The translations under genes were made by a program, and so were the position numbers. From contig DASYSL010000087.1 in NCBI GenBank assembly GCA_036003365.1, forward strand, positions 1 to 47,049: a stretch of 47,049 nt of DNA. Reading direction: 5' to 3'. The DNA comes from DASYSL01 sp036003365. GTDB lineage: Bacteria; Eisenbacteria; RBG-16-71-46; DASYSL01. Positions 1 to 7,262 of this stretch are shown piece after piece. Under the pieces are notes generated by a model. The model made no database searches. It saw only the letters and a list, made by a program, of their open reading frames with translations, and was not told the origin of the DNA. Position 1 is the stretch's first letter, and every line of letters starts with the position of its first letter.

Positions 1-327
1 GCGCGTGCCGCGGCCCTCGGCTACTTTCCCGGCCGCAGCGGCGACGTGATCTTCCTCGCCAAGCCCTTCGCCTTCTTCGGCTCCGGAAATTTCCTGCGCG
101 GCGACCACGGCAGCCCGTATCGCTACGACACGCACGTGCCGCTCATTTTCTTTGGCGCCGGCGTGCGGCGGGCCACGGTGCGCCGGCCGGTGTCGACGCT
201 CGACATCGCGCCCACCGTGTCGGCGCTCTACGGCATCGAGACCCCGGCGCGCTCGCAGGGCACAGCGCTCATCGAGGTGCCGGGCGCCGGCGCGCCCGCC
301 ACCGCCCCGCTCAGCGGATCACGGTGA
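1..327 (+). CDS. PafA-like alkaline phosphatase / phosphodiesterase family protein, C-terminal fragment (5' end outside window)
   Basis: The frame is open from base 1 to a TGA at 325-327, so this is the last ~108 residues of a longer protein. The segment HGSPYRYDTHVPLIFFG is the metal-site motif near the C-terminus of the alkaline-phosphatase superfamily (PafA and type I phosphodiesterase/nucleotide pyrophosphatase groups), where the histidines bind active-site zinc. It is followed by STLDIAPTVSALYGIE, the usual terminal helix of these enzymes. Family members are periplasmic phosphomonoesterases or diesterases with broad substrates. The signal peptide and nucleophile Thr/Ser lie outside the window. 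The gene ends convergently with the minus-strand gene at 311-2965, and their 3' ends overlap by 17 nt. The superfamily is secure; the exact substrate class is not. Confidence 0.88.
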   Translation, partial: ARAAALGYFPGRSGDVIFLAKPFAFFGSGNFLRGDHGSPYRYDTHVPLIFFGAGVRRATVRRPVSTLDIAPTVSALYGIETPARSQGTALIEVPGAGAPATAPLSGSR

Positions 328-2965
328 ACTTGCCGCGGCTCGTGCCCACAGCGGGCGACTGCACGCTGAAGAGATAGATCCCGCTCACCACGTCCTGCCC
401 GTTTCGCGACACGAGATTCCACGACGCTTGCCCGTCGTCCGGGGTTTCGCGCTGCGCATGCCCGTTGGTCATGAGGTCTTCGGGACGGATCACCTGCACG
501 AGATCGCCGCTCACCGTGTAGATGCGGATCTGCTGCCAATCTCCGGGAAGGTGCAGGAAGTCCACGTGCGTGCCGGTAGGGTCGGTGGCATCGGGACGCA
601 GATCCCAGTCGGCGCGCCCGCGATACGGATTGGGCACGACGTAGGGCGCCCCGGTGGCCGAAGCGGTGGCGGTGGAAGCTCCCTGCGGCACCACGCCGTC
701 GGCCTCGACTGCGGCCTGGCGTCCTTCCTGCTCGGCGACCAGGGTGCCGCGGCCCGTGGAGTCGAATGCGGTGACCGAATAGAAGTAGAGGAATCCATTC
801 TGCGGCGTACGGTCGATGTACGTGTAACGTCCCACCGGGTAGCGCGTCACCGTGAAGTCGTCGAGCGAGGTGTCGCGGCCGCTCGCGGTGATGTAGATCT
901 TGCGGCCGCGCGCCTGGTCGCACACGCCGGGCGCCGACTCCAGGCACGGCACGTCGTTGGGGTAGAGGATCTCGCCCGTGATCCGATTCAGGAACAGGTC
1001 CCTGTTCACGACGCTGTCCTGCCCGGCCTCGTTCTTGAGCACCAACGGGTCGAAGGCGGCGGAGTAGAAGTAGTACGTGCCCAAGAGTGACCACAGGTCG
1101 TCACTCGGGCCGTTCGAGTTGGCCGGACGCGTCCAGTTCGAGGCGCGCCAGATCTTGTAGCCCTTGAAATCGAAGTCGCCCTGCACCGGATCCGGCGTGG
1201 TCTCGCTCTTGTTGTCCCAGTCGAGCGTGACATGGCGGTCGCCCGGCGTGAGGCGGAGCGTCGGATTGGGCGGGGGCGCCGAGGCGCTCCACGGGCGCAG
1301 GTAGTAGCTGGGCACCCCGGTGCACTGGTTGCAGTCGAGATCGAACCACGTGCACGTGTTGTCGAGCAGCTGCCGCGACTCGGCGTCATGGCAGTCGGAG
1401 AAGCTGGACGGCCCGCCCGGCACCTTCTTGAGGCAAGTTTCGCGGCCGAAGTCCTCGGGGCCGGGCACCTCGATGCCTTCGCGGACCTCATACGAGCCGC
1501 GATAGGTGAGCTGGGCGTTGACCGCCATCTGCACGAGCTTCGAATAGCGCTTCTTGAGATCGTCGGGTTGCGCGGTGTAATCGACCTGCTGCGCGCCCAG
1601 CGCCCAGGTGAAGGTGATCGCCTCGCCCGGCTGGACGTGCCGGAAAGGGCCGACCGCGGCGAGTCCCGAGTAGTCGTTGATCTCGTTGCGGTCGGGCAGC
1701 GGCTGATTGATGAGTCCCGTCTGGTGATCCACGTTGCGCGACTGGGACATGGCGTCATAGCGCTCGGCATCGTTGACCGGAATGCCGCCCTGCGAATACG
1801 GAATGCCCGGCTGATAGTACGAGTAGCTGTTCCAGCCCACCCGTCGCGGCGCCCGCTGTCCCGTGGGATCGATGGTGTGTCCGAGCAGCATGCACACCGA
1901 GCCGCCGGCGGTCGCGCCCTGGTCACCGTCGTCGTCGACCACGCTGAAGCCGTTCACGTACACGGTGTCGTCGCTGCACAGGCCGTCCTGGTACTCGACG
2001 TCGTTGATGTGCAGGTTGCCCGGCTTGTTGCGCGTGCGGATGTAAGGATAGTTGGGGTTGTCGGGATCGTCGGGATTGCCGGCGATCGTGGGATCGGGTC
2101 CTTGCGGCACGCGCGGCTCGGGCAGGTCGTCGGCAAAGTAACGGTCGCGGATCACCGGCCCGCAGTCCTGGTCGATGCGGATGCCGACGTACACCGAATC
2201 GAGCTCGTGCCCGGACACGTTGGTCACTTGCCACTCGATGCCCACGAAGTCGTTGTCGCCCGGAACCGAGAACGCGTACACGTTCTGCCTGACCTCGAGA
2301 CCGCGCGGCACGTGCTTCTCCGCGCCCGGGGCGTCGATCGCTTCCCGGGTGTCATCGCGCTCGATGCAGGTGAACTCTTGCTGCGAGATGGCGGCGTAAT
2401 CCTCGTCCACACGGCCGTCGCCGTCGTTGTCGTAGCCATCGAGCGGATCCTCGTCGGTCTTGTGGTCGCCATCGTCGTCGACCAGCCGGAGCCCGCCCGT
2501 GTTGCCCTCGTAGGTTTGGTAGATGCGGTCGCGCTCGTCGAGCGACGCGGGACGCCACTCGAAGGCATTGCTGACCCGACGCTTGAGCGTGGGATCGGTC
2601 TGCGTCGGGTCGACGGCGCCGACGTAGATGTAGGCGAAGAACAGATACTCGACGCCGGAAGCCCCCGGCCACTGCCCGGAAGGATCGCTCGAGGTCGCGG
2701 TGAAGGGACCGTTGCCCACCGTGCCGATGTTCGTGACCTTCATCCACATGTTGCTGTACGTGGTCACTTTTCCCGGGCCGAAGATCTCGGGCGGTGCCAT
2801 GGGGCGAAGGCCGCCCGGTCCGGTCACGGGGCGCGCGGCCGCGGCGATCGCGGACGGCGGCGCGGGTTCGTCGAGCCACACCGGGCCCGCCCAAGCGCGC
2901 GGGGCGGCGAAAACGAGAGCGAGCAAGAGTCCGAGGGAGAGCCGGCGCATTCGCCCAGAGAGCAA
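311..2965 (-). CDS. Large secreted protein with Ca-binding-type repeats, FN3-like segment and C-terminal FlgD-like Ig domain
   Basis: The 884-aa product starts with a signal peptide (RR followed by LSLGLLLALVFAAPRAWA, cleavage near residue 26). Residues 163-189 contain two Asp-rich runs (DDDGD and DNDGDGRVDED) typical of thrombospondin type 3 or dockerin-like calcium loops. Around residue 580 a segment (LRLTPGDRHVTLDWD, later FKGYKIWRAS) reads as a fibronectin type III-like domain. Residues 777-884, from VPNPYRG to SGIYLFSVQ and FTVIR, form the FlgD-like Ig module that ends many secreted proteins of FCB-group bacteria, where it acts as a sorting or anchoring domain. TTG at 2965 is chosen because GGAGG lies 6 nt upstream; the in-frame ATG at 2950 is too far from it. 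The function is unknown, probably an extracellular or surface structural protein. The coding call is secure; domain limits are approximate. Confidence 0.85.
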   Translation of the reverse strand: MLSGRMRRLSLGLLLALVFAAPRAWAGPVWLDEPAPPSAIAAAARPVTGPGGLRPMAPPEIFGPGKVTTYSNMWMKVTNIGTVGNGPFTATSSDPSGQWPGASGVEYLFFAYIYVGAVDPTQTDPTLKRRVSNAFEWRPASLDERDRIYQTYEGNTGGLRLVDDDGDHKTDEDPLDGYDNDGDGRVDEDYAAISQQEFTCIERDDTREAIDAPGAEKHVPRGLEVRQNVYAFSVPGDNDFVGIEWQVTNVSGHELDSVYVGIRIDQDCGPVIRDRYFADDLPEPRVPQGPDPTIAGNPDDPDNPNYPYIRTRNKPGNLHINDVEYQDGLCSDDTVYVNGFSVVDDDGDQGATAGGSVCMLLGHTIDPTGQRAPRRVGWNSYSYYQPGIPYSQGGIPVNDAERYDAMSQSRNVDHQTGLINQPLPDRNEINDYSGLAAVGPFRHVQPGEAITFTWALGAQQVDYTAQPDDLKKRYSKLVQMAVNAQLTYRGSYEVREGIEVPGPEDFGRETCLKKVPGGPSSFSDCHDAESRQLLDNTCTWFDLDCNQCTGVPSYYLRPWSASAPPPNPTLRLTPGDRHVTLDWDNKSETTPDPVQGDFDFKGYKIWRASNWTRPANSNGPSDDLWSLLGTYYFYSAAFDPLVLKNEAGQDSVVNRDLFLNRITGEILYPNDVPCLESAPGVCDQARGRKIYITASGRDTSLDDFTVTRYPVGRYTYIDRTPQNGFLYFYSVTAFDSTGRGTLVAEQEGRQAAVEADGVVPQGASTATASATGAPYVVPNPYRGRADWDLRPDATDPTGTHVDFLHLPGDWQQIRIYTVSGDLVQVIRPEDLMTNGHAQRETPDDGQASWNLVSRNGQDVVSGIYLFSVQSPAVGTSRGKFTVIR

Positions 2966-3027
2966 GATCCACCTCCAAGGGAGACACCTGGAAAATAGGC
3001 TCTGCCGCGGCGACGGGACGGGCAGTG

Positions 3028-3070
3028 AAAAAAAGATCGGGCTCCGACCGCAAAGGGTCGGCGCCCGATC
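3028..3070 (-). terminator. Strong intrinsic terminator (minus strand) upstream of the 884-aa protein gene
   Basis: GATCGGGC (3035-3042) plus CCGACC (3044-3049) pair with GGTCGG (3056-3061) plus GCCCGATC (3063-3070), giving 14 bp with one internal mismatch and a 6-nt loop. Seven A residues at 3028-3034 become a T7 tract directly after the hairpin on the minus strand. A second perfect 8-bp hairpin (GGCTTCGA 3071-3078 with TCGAAGCC 3089-3096) lies immediately upstream in minus-strand order. It may end transcripts coming from the 3389-4195 gene, or act as an attenuator in the leader of the 311-2965 gene, whose start codon is ~60 nt downstream. Confidence 0.75.
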
Positions 3071-3242
3071 GGCTTCGAGAATGCCACATCGAAGCCCCGA
3101 GTCAAGCGGATGCCGCGGCGGTGGGGACGAAAGGGACGTGCAGAGGGGTGAACGACGCGAAAAGGACTGCGCCTTCTCGGCCTAGCCATGGCGGGGCCGT
3201 CCCACTAGGATGGGCGATGCTCATCCCACCCATCGTGAACGA

Positions 3243-3319
3243 GACCCGTTAGCTCAGTCTGGTAGAGCTCCTGCCTTTTAAGCAGGGAGTCGCAGGTTCA
3301 AATCCTGCACGGGTCACCA
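3243..3319 (+). tRNA. tRNA-Lys(TTT)
   Basis: A complete cloverleaf can be folded. The acceptor arm GACCCGT (3243-3249) pairs with ACGGGTC (3309-3315), the D-arm region contains TAGCTCAG and TGGTAGAGC, the anticodon stem is CCTGC/GCAGG around the 7-nt loop CTTTTAA (anticodon TTT), and the T-arm is GCAGG-TTCAAAT-CCTGC. The discriminator base is A3316 and the CCA end is encoded (3317-3319). It stands alone between two minus-strand genes, with a terminator hairpin 12 nt downstream. No integrase or duplicated 3' end nearby suggests use as an attachment site. Confidence 0.97.
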
Positions 3320-3330
3320 GAAACAGGAGA

Positions 3331-3362
3331 GGCCGCTCCCGCGAGGGAGCGGCCTTCTCGTT
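3331..3362 (+). terminator. Hairpin terminator after tRNA-Lys
   Basis: GGCCGCTCCC (3331-3340) and GGGAGCGGCC (3345-3354) form a perfect 10-bp stem closed by a GCGA tetraloop, followed by the modestly T-rich TTCTCGTT. It follows the tRNA by 12 nt and sits just before the 3' end of the minus-strand gene at 3389-4195, so it may work in both directions. The weak T tract is the only reservation. Confidence 0.7.
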
Positions 3363-3388
3363 CCGTCCGTCCGCCGTGCTGCCTGCGG

Positions 3389-4195
3389 TTACTTCCCGAA
3401 GGAAATGGATCCGGAAGCGATGGTCTCCGGGTTGCTGTGCTCGTACCACACGTTGGCCGAGGCCGTGAGGCGCATGTGTAGCGGGTTGGCGCCGTGGCCC
3501 ATGCGGAAGCGCAGGCCAGCCTGACCCTGGAGCCCAGGGTGGAAGTGGTTCTTGGTCAGCTCCTGGTCGGCCAACGGCGTGGGCGCCGGGGGAGCCGTGA
3601 ACGGCACCACGAATTCGTGAGTGGCGGCTCCCGAGCTGTCCGAGAGCACATACCATTGCTGGCGCACCTGGACCTCGTGCGTCCACTGCACGGCCGGGCC
3701 GGCGGAGACGAACGGGCTCCAGCTATCTTCGCTCGCCGGCTCGAGATGCAGCTCGACCGCGAACGGGAAGGCGATGTGACGGCGACTGTAGATGGGGATG
3801 AAGCTGTCGAACCCGCCTGCGTAGGCGGCGTCGACCTGCGCTTCGTTGTAGCGAGAGTCGTCGTTGAACAGAAGACCGGCCGAGCCCACGAGCGAGAACG
3901 CGCCCTCGCGCCACACGCGCTCGCTCCAGCGCACCATGAGACCCGGATCCCAATTGCGATCCTTGAAGTTGCCGACCGGCATGGCGATGCCGAGATCCAG
4001 CCAGTGCCGCGGCGACATGTAGGGCTCCTTGATCTGCGTCTGCAGCTCCGCGATCAGGGCCTTCTGATCGAACGACGAGTTCGCGGCCCAGGGATGCGGG
4101 TTGTAGACGACCGGCTGGTCGTCGTCGGCGCGCGCCATCGGCGCGGCGGCGATCAGCACCAGCAAGGCAGGGAGGAGCCACCGACGGAACCGCAT
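3389..4195 (-). CDS. Secreted, outer-membrane beta-barrel-like protein of unknown function
   Basis: The 268-aa product has a clear signal peptide (MRFRRWLLPALLVLIAAAPMARA, cleavage near residue 23). The mature part has alternating aromatic and polar residues in short strands separated by turns (WLDLGIAMPVGNF, GLMVRWSERVW, FSLVGSAGLLF, PFAVELHLEP, AGLRFRMGHG, RLTASANVWYEH) and ends in SGSISFGK, a pattern seen in small outer-membrane beta-barrels. I do not recognise a named family. The ATG at 4195 is preceded on the minus strand by AAGGAGG 7 nt upstream. The gene is monocistronic, diverging from the 4677 operon. It could instead be a periplasmic beta-rich lipid-binding protein. Confidence 0.75.
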   Translation of the reverse strand: MRFRRWLLPALLVLIAAAPMARADDDQPVVYNPHPWAANSSFDQKALIAELQTQIKEPYMSPRHWLDLGIAMPVGNFKDRNWDPGLMVRWSERVWREGAFSLVGSAGLLFNDDSRYNEAQVDAAYAGGFDSFIPIYSRRHIAFPFAVELHLEPASEDSWSPFVSAGPAVQWTHEVQVRQQWYVLSDSSGAATHEFVVPFTAPPAPTPLADQELTKNHFHPGLQGQAGLRFRMGHGANPLHMRLTASANVWYEHSNPETIASGSISFGK

Positions 4196-4676
4196 GTGAA
4201 GCCTCCTTGTCGGAACGAGACATCCTTGTGCCCCAAGCGCGGGGGCACATCAAGCCTAGGGATCGGCGTCACATCGCGCAAGAGGGAGCACGCCTCTTGC
4301 AGACATCCGCGATCGCGCAAACGCCGACGCCATGGAGTCTTGAAGCGGTTATCGGCCCGCGGCGCGGCGGGCTTGAGAACCGTCGCCGGCTTCGAGGCCT
4401 TGGGCCCCGCGGCCGGCGTCCGCCTGAGTCTCCGGCGTTGCAATCTGCGCGCGCCATCTGGTTTGATGGGTGGCGAGTGCGCGGAACCGCCGGTCCGAGG
4501 CCGATTCCCCGCCTCCACGCAGGCGAGTTTTTCGGGCAATCCGCCCGCCGGGCGAAAATCGGCCCGAACCGATCGCCGGTCGGCGCATCACAAGGGTAAG
4601 GTCGCCCGCTCGCACCCAGCGGGATGCAGGAAAGCGCCGGAGCCCGGTCCGAGGCCGCCGGAGGAGATTCCAGATC
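4196..4676. other. Divergent intergenic region (481 bp) with one leader hairpin
   Basis: No convincing gene lies here. The only clear structure is an 8-bp hairpin, TGTGCCCC (4227-4234) with GGGGCACA (4242-4249), which would lie in the 5' leader of the minus-strand gene starting at 4195. I found no strong sigma70-type promoter for either direction and no sigma-factor gene that could partner the zinc-finger protein at 4677. Confidence 0.5.
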
Positions 4677-4928
4677 GTGAATTGCGACCAGGTCAAGAGT
4701 CTCCTCAGCGAGATTCTCGACGAGCAGATCGCCGACGAGCTGATCGCCGAGATCAGGGGCCACCTCGCCGATTGCCCCTCCTGCCACGTCGAAGTCGACA
4801 CGCTGCAGAAAACCATCCGCATCTATCGCGCCGCCACGCCGCCTTGTCCCACTCTCGGAGCCGACGCCAAGAAACGCCTGCACGCCGTGCTCTCGTACGA
4901 GTACCGGAGCGAGAAGCGAACGACGTGA
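4677..4928 (+). CDS. Small zf-HC2-type zinc-finger protein (putative anti-sigma factor)
   Basis: The 83-aa product has the zf-HC2 ligand set C3, H29, C33 and C36 (HLADCPSC), with a helical segment between C3 and H29. Anti-sigma factors of the ZAS type carry this motif in the cytoplasm and bind ECF sigma factors. No transmembrane helix follows, so this would be a soluble member. GTG at 4677 is used because GGAGGAG lies 10 nt upstream. The stop overlaps the next start by 4 nt (GTGA), coupling it to the YchF-like gene. No sigma factor is adjacent, so the anti-sigma role is inferred from the motif alone; it may instead be a redox- or zinc-responsive adaptor. Confidence 0.75.
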   Translation: MNCDQVKSLLSEILDEQIADELIAEIRGHLADCPSCHVEVDTLQKTIRIYRAATPPCPTLGADAKKRLHAVLSYEYRSEKRTT

Positions 4929-5980
4929 GAGCCGCGCTGATCGGCTTCCCGCGCGGCGGGAAGACGACGATGTTCCAGATCCTGACCGAGAACCGCGAGG
5001 CGCCGGCGCGTCGCACCGACGACGCCGTGGGCATGGCCCGCGTGCGTGACACGCGGCTCGACCGTCTCGATCAGCTTTTCCATCCCAAGAAGACGACGCC
5101 CGTGTCGCACGAGATCGTCGATCCGATCTCGCCGTTTCCGCGCTCCGGCACGCGCGAGGAAGTGGGCGAGAAGGATCCGTATCCGGCGCTCCGTGCCGCC
5201 GATCTCCTCATTCTCGTGCTGCGCGCCTTCGACGAGCCTTCGGTGCCGCATCCTTCGGGCTCGGTCGATCCCGAGCGCGACCGCGCCCAGGTGGAAGACG
5301 AGCTCGTGCTCTCCGATCTCGTGCTCGTGGACACGCGCCTCGAGCGCATCCAGAAGATGGAGCGCATCGGCAAGAAGAGCGAGAACCCGGTCGAGGCACC
5401 GCTCCTGCGCAAGCTGCACGAGGCACTCGAAGCCGGGAAGGCGATCCGCTCGCTCGAGCTCACCAAGGACGAAGAGAAGACGCTGCGCGGCTACGGCTTC
5501 TTGAGCCACAAGCCGCTGCTCGCCGTCTACAACCACGGCGAGGGTGAGGCACCGGCCTTGCCGGCGCGCGGCCCCGGTTTCGCCTCGGTGGCGCTGCCGG
5601 CCCGCGCCGAGTGGGAAGTCCTCGGCCTGCCCGAAGAAGAGCGGGCCGCGTTTCGCGCCGAGCTCGGGATCGAAGCGGGCGGCGGCGAGCGCGTGATGCG
5701 CTCCGCCGAGGAGCTGATCGGGCTGCTCACCTTCTTCACCGCCGGAGCGCCGGAAGTGCGCGCCTGGCAGGTGATCGCCGGCTCATCGATCGTCGAGGCG
5801 GCGGGCAAGATCCACTCCGATCTGGCGCGCGGCTTCATCCGCGCCGAGATCGTGCCCTGGGAGCGCCTGCTCGAAGCCGGCACCTGGGCGCAAGCGCGCG
5901 AGAAGGGCTGGATGCGCACCGAGGGACGCGAGTACCGCGTCCAGGAAGGCGATTCGCTCCTCGTTCTCTTCAAGGTGTGA
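4925..5980 (+). CDS. Divergent YchF/OLA1-like P-loop NTPase with C-terminal TGS domain
   Basis: The 351-aa product starts at a GTG that overlaps the previous stop. The P-loop is GFPRGGKTT (residues 7-15), where YchF has GLPNVGKST. NHGE at 203-206 matches the NxxE base-specificity motif that makes YchF proteins prefer ATP. Residues ~275-351 match the YchF TGS domain (VRAWQV, AAGKIHSDLARGFIRAE, EGREYRVQEGD). The switch II DxxG region is unusual: DPISPFPRSG stands where YchF has DIAGLV. YchF proteins bind ribosomes and affect translation and stress responses. The family is clear, but the altered switch suggests a divergent paralogue whose hydrolysis may differ. It sits between an anti-sigma-like and a secreted protein gene. 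Confidence 0.88.
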   Translation: MRAALIGFPRGGKTTMFQILTENREAPARRTDDAVGMARVRDTRLDRLDQLFHPKKTTPVSHEIVDPISPFPRSGTREEVGEKDPYPALRAADLLILVLRAFDEPSVPHPSGSVDPERDRAQVEDELVLSDLVLVDTRLERIQKMERIGKKSENPVEAPLLRKLHEALEAGKAIRSLELTKDEEKTLRGYGFLSHKPLLAVYNHGEGEAPALPARGPGFASVALPARAEWEVLGLPEEERAAFRAELGIEAGGGERVMRSAEELIGLLTFFTAGAPEVRAWQVIAGSSIVEAAGKIHSDLARGFIRAEIVPWERLLEAGTWAQAREKGWMRTEGREYRVQEGDSLLVLFKV

Positions 5981-6780
5981 TGCAGCGGCTCGCTTCGACT
6001 CTGCTTCTGCTCGCCCTCGCGAGCCGAGCCGGGGCGCAGGCGCCACCCGAACCATCCGCTTCGGCACCCTCGTCCATCAGTCAGGAGGAGTGGCACTTCC
6101 TCGGGAGCTCGTTTTCGACTCCCGGCGCCACTCTCGACATCGTTTCCATCGGGCGTGACAGCACCGGCGGCCATGGGCGTGTGCGCTACAAGGTGCTGGC
6201 GCTCGGATTCCCCACCGGCACCCCGCTCATGCTCTTGGGTTATCCGCTGAGTCTGATGGGGCGCGGCGTCTGCCTCGAGTCGGGTTTTGTCGCCGACTCG
6301 ACTGGAAGAGTGATCTGCGACGCCGCTTCGCGCGCCGCCACCGACACCTGCGCGGTGTGCACGCTGCCACTCGACCAGATCGTGCTCACGGCCACGGGCT
6401 ACGCGGAGGGGGAGCCGTATCGCGTGGGCGTCGCCGAGCCGGGCGGGCGCTGGCGCGCCTACGTCGAAACCATCCCGGTGCCGGTGGAGAGCGTCGTCGA
6501 CTCGATGCGCATCCACCTCGAGATGGTGGATGCCTTCGGCCTGGAATACGCGGTGATTGGCGAAGGCTTCCGGCCTGGCTCGAAGATCGGGATCACGACG
6601 CGCTCGGGCGATCACTCGGGCAGCCAGAAGATGATCGTGCCCGCCGACGGAAGCTTTCGCCTGGAAGTGTTGCCGCAAGTGGCCGGCGAGCCGACGGGGT
6701 TCACCTCGGTGACCATTGACGTCGGACATCGCCACCTGACGCTCGAGTGGGAGTGGGGACGCGGCGCGTTCAAGCACTGA
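5980..6780 (+). CDS. Secreted protein of unknown function
   Basis: The 266-aa product starts at ATG 5980, sharing one base with the upstream TGA. It has a signal peptide (MQRLASTLLLLALASRAGAQ). The mature part is rich in beta-type segments and contains four cysteines in its middle (CLESGF, VICDAA, DTCAVCTLP) that could form disulfides in the periplasm. The C-terminal third (FGLEYAVIGEGFRPGSKIGITT, DGSFRLEVLP, GFTSVTIDV) resembles an Ig-like or IPT-like beta-sandwich, but I cannot assign it to a family. Its last codons lie in the first copy of a 14-bp tandem repeat. It is likely co-transcribed with 4677-5980. Confidence 0.75.
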   Translation: MQRLASTLLLLALASRAGAQAPPEPSASAPSSISQEEWHFLGSSFSTPGATLDIVSIGRDSTGGHGRVRYKVLALGFPTGTPLMLLGYPLSLMGRGVCLESGFVADSTGRVICDAASRAATDTCAVCTLPLDQIVLTATGYAEGEPYRVGVAEPGGRWRAYVETIPVPVESVVDSMRIHLEMVDAFGLEYAVIGEGFRPGSKIGITTRSGDHSGSQKMIVPADGSFRLEVLPQVAGEPTGFTSVTIDVGHRHLTLEWEWGRGAFKH

Positions 6781-6808
6781 CGTTCAAACACTGAGGTTCA
6801 AACACTGA
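6767..6808 (+). repeat. 14-bp tandem repeat, three copies, spanning a stop codon
   Basis: CGTTCAAGCACTGA (6767-6780), CGTTCAAACACTGA (6781-6794) and GGTTCAAACACTGA (6795-6808) are head-to-tail copies with one difference between neighbours. The first copy holds the last codons and TGA of the preceding gene. Replication slippage is the likely origin. Confidence 0.9.
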
Positions 6809-6857
6809 CCTTTAACAACCCTCAACGCGCGTCAAGGCGTGTTTGTGAATCATTTCA

Positions 6858-6931
6858 CGAGCTGCCCCCGGGGCGAGCGATGCGACGACGCGTTCATGCC
6901 GCTCTCGAACTGCCCCCGAGGGGGAGTGATG
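6858..6931. repeat. Two imperfect GC-rich direct repeats 48 bp apart
   Basis: Positions 6858-6882 and 6906-6931 share the pattern CGA(G/A)CTGCCCCCG followed by a G-run, GAG(C/T)GATG. Each copy can form a short C5/G4-5 hairpin. They lie in the 224-bp stretch between the secreted protein gene and the riboflavin promoter, where I see no gene. The 48-bp spacing equals that of the repeats at 12046-12171, though the sequences differ. Confidence 0.6.
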
Positions 6932-6966
6932 AGTGAACGCGCTCGCACCCGCTGGGGGTCGTCCCT

Positions 6967-6996
6967 TTGACACCGCGTCGTCACGGTTGTTAGCCT
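6967..6996 (+). promoter_or_regulatory. Promoter of the riboflavin operon
   Basis: A perfect -35 box TTGACA (6967-6972) is followed after 18 bp by TAGCCT (6991-6996), a weak -10. The predicted start near 7003 lies 2 nt before the first base of riboswitch helix P1, which supports the assignment. Confidence 0.6.
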
Positions 6997-7004
6997 CGCA
7001 TCGA

Positions 7005-7137
7005 CTCCTTCGGGGCGGGGCGCAAGTCCCCACCGGCGGTGACAGCCCGCGAGCCGGCTCCTTCGTCTAAGCGACGGGGCAGGCAGGATCCGGTGCGATT
7101 CCGGAGCCGACCGTGAAAGTCGGGATGGGAGAAGGAG
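7005..7137 (+). ncRNA. FMN riboswitch (RFN element)
   Basis: The conserved RFN blocks are present in order: CTTCGGGGCGGGGCGCAAGT, CCCCACCGGCGGTGACAGCC, CGCGAGCCGG, the variable arm, GCAGGATCCGGTGCGATTCC, GGAGCCGACCGTGAAAGTC and GGGATGGGAGAAGGAG. Helix P1 closes by CTCCTT (7005-7010) with AAGGAG (7132-7137). The element binds FMN and controls the riboflavin genes that follow; the terminator at 7192-7218 shows control is at transcription. Confidence 0.97.
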
Positions 7138-7191
7138 ACGCAAGCCGATCATCCGTGCCCGGGCCCTGAGCCTGGGCGCGCCGGCTTCGTT

Positions 7192-7218
7192 GCCCCGTGG
7201 GATTCCCGCGGGGCTTTT
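7192..7218 (+). terminator. Riboswitch-controlled intrinsic terminator
   Basis: GCCCCGTGGG (7192-7201) pairs with CCCGCGGGGC (7205-7214; one G-U pair) around the 3-nt loop ATT and is followed by TTTT (7215-7218). It lies between the FMN aptamer and ribD, the expected place for the expression platform: FMN binding should favour this hairpin and stop transcription. Confidence 0.88.
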
Positions 7219-7262
7219 CCGTTTGAGTGCGCCGCGGATGCGAAGACCGACGGAAGAGGCCC

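Noticed and set aside
3243..3319. tRNA-Lys as an integration site for a mobile element
   Set aside because: No integrase, no duplicated tRNA 3' end and ordinary genes on both sides.
4196..4676. Overlapping open frames on both strands in the divergent region
   Set aside because: Arg/Pro-rich translations without domains or ribosome binding sites; considered non-coding.
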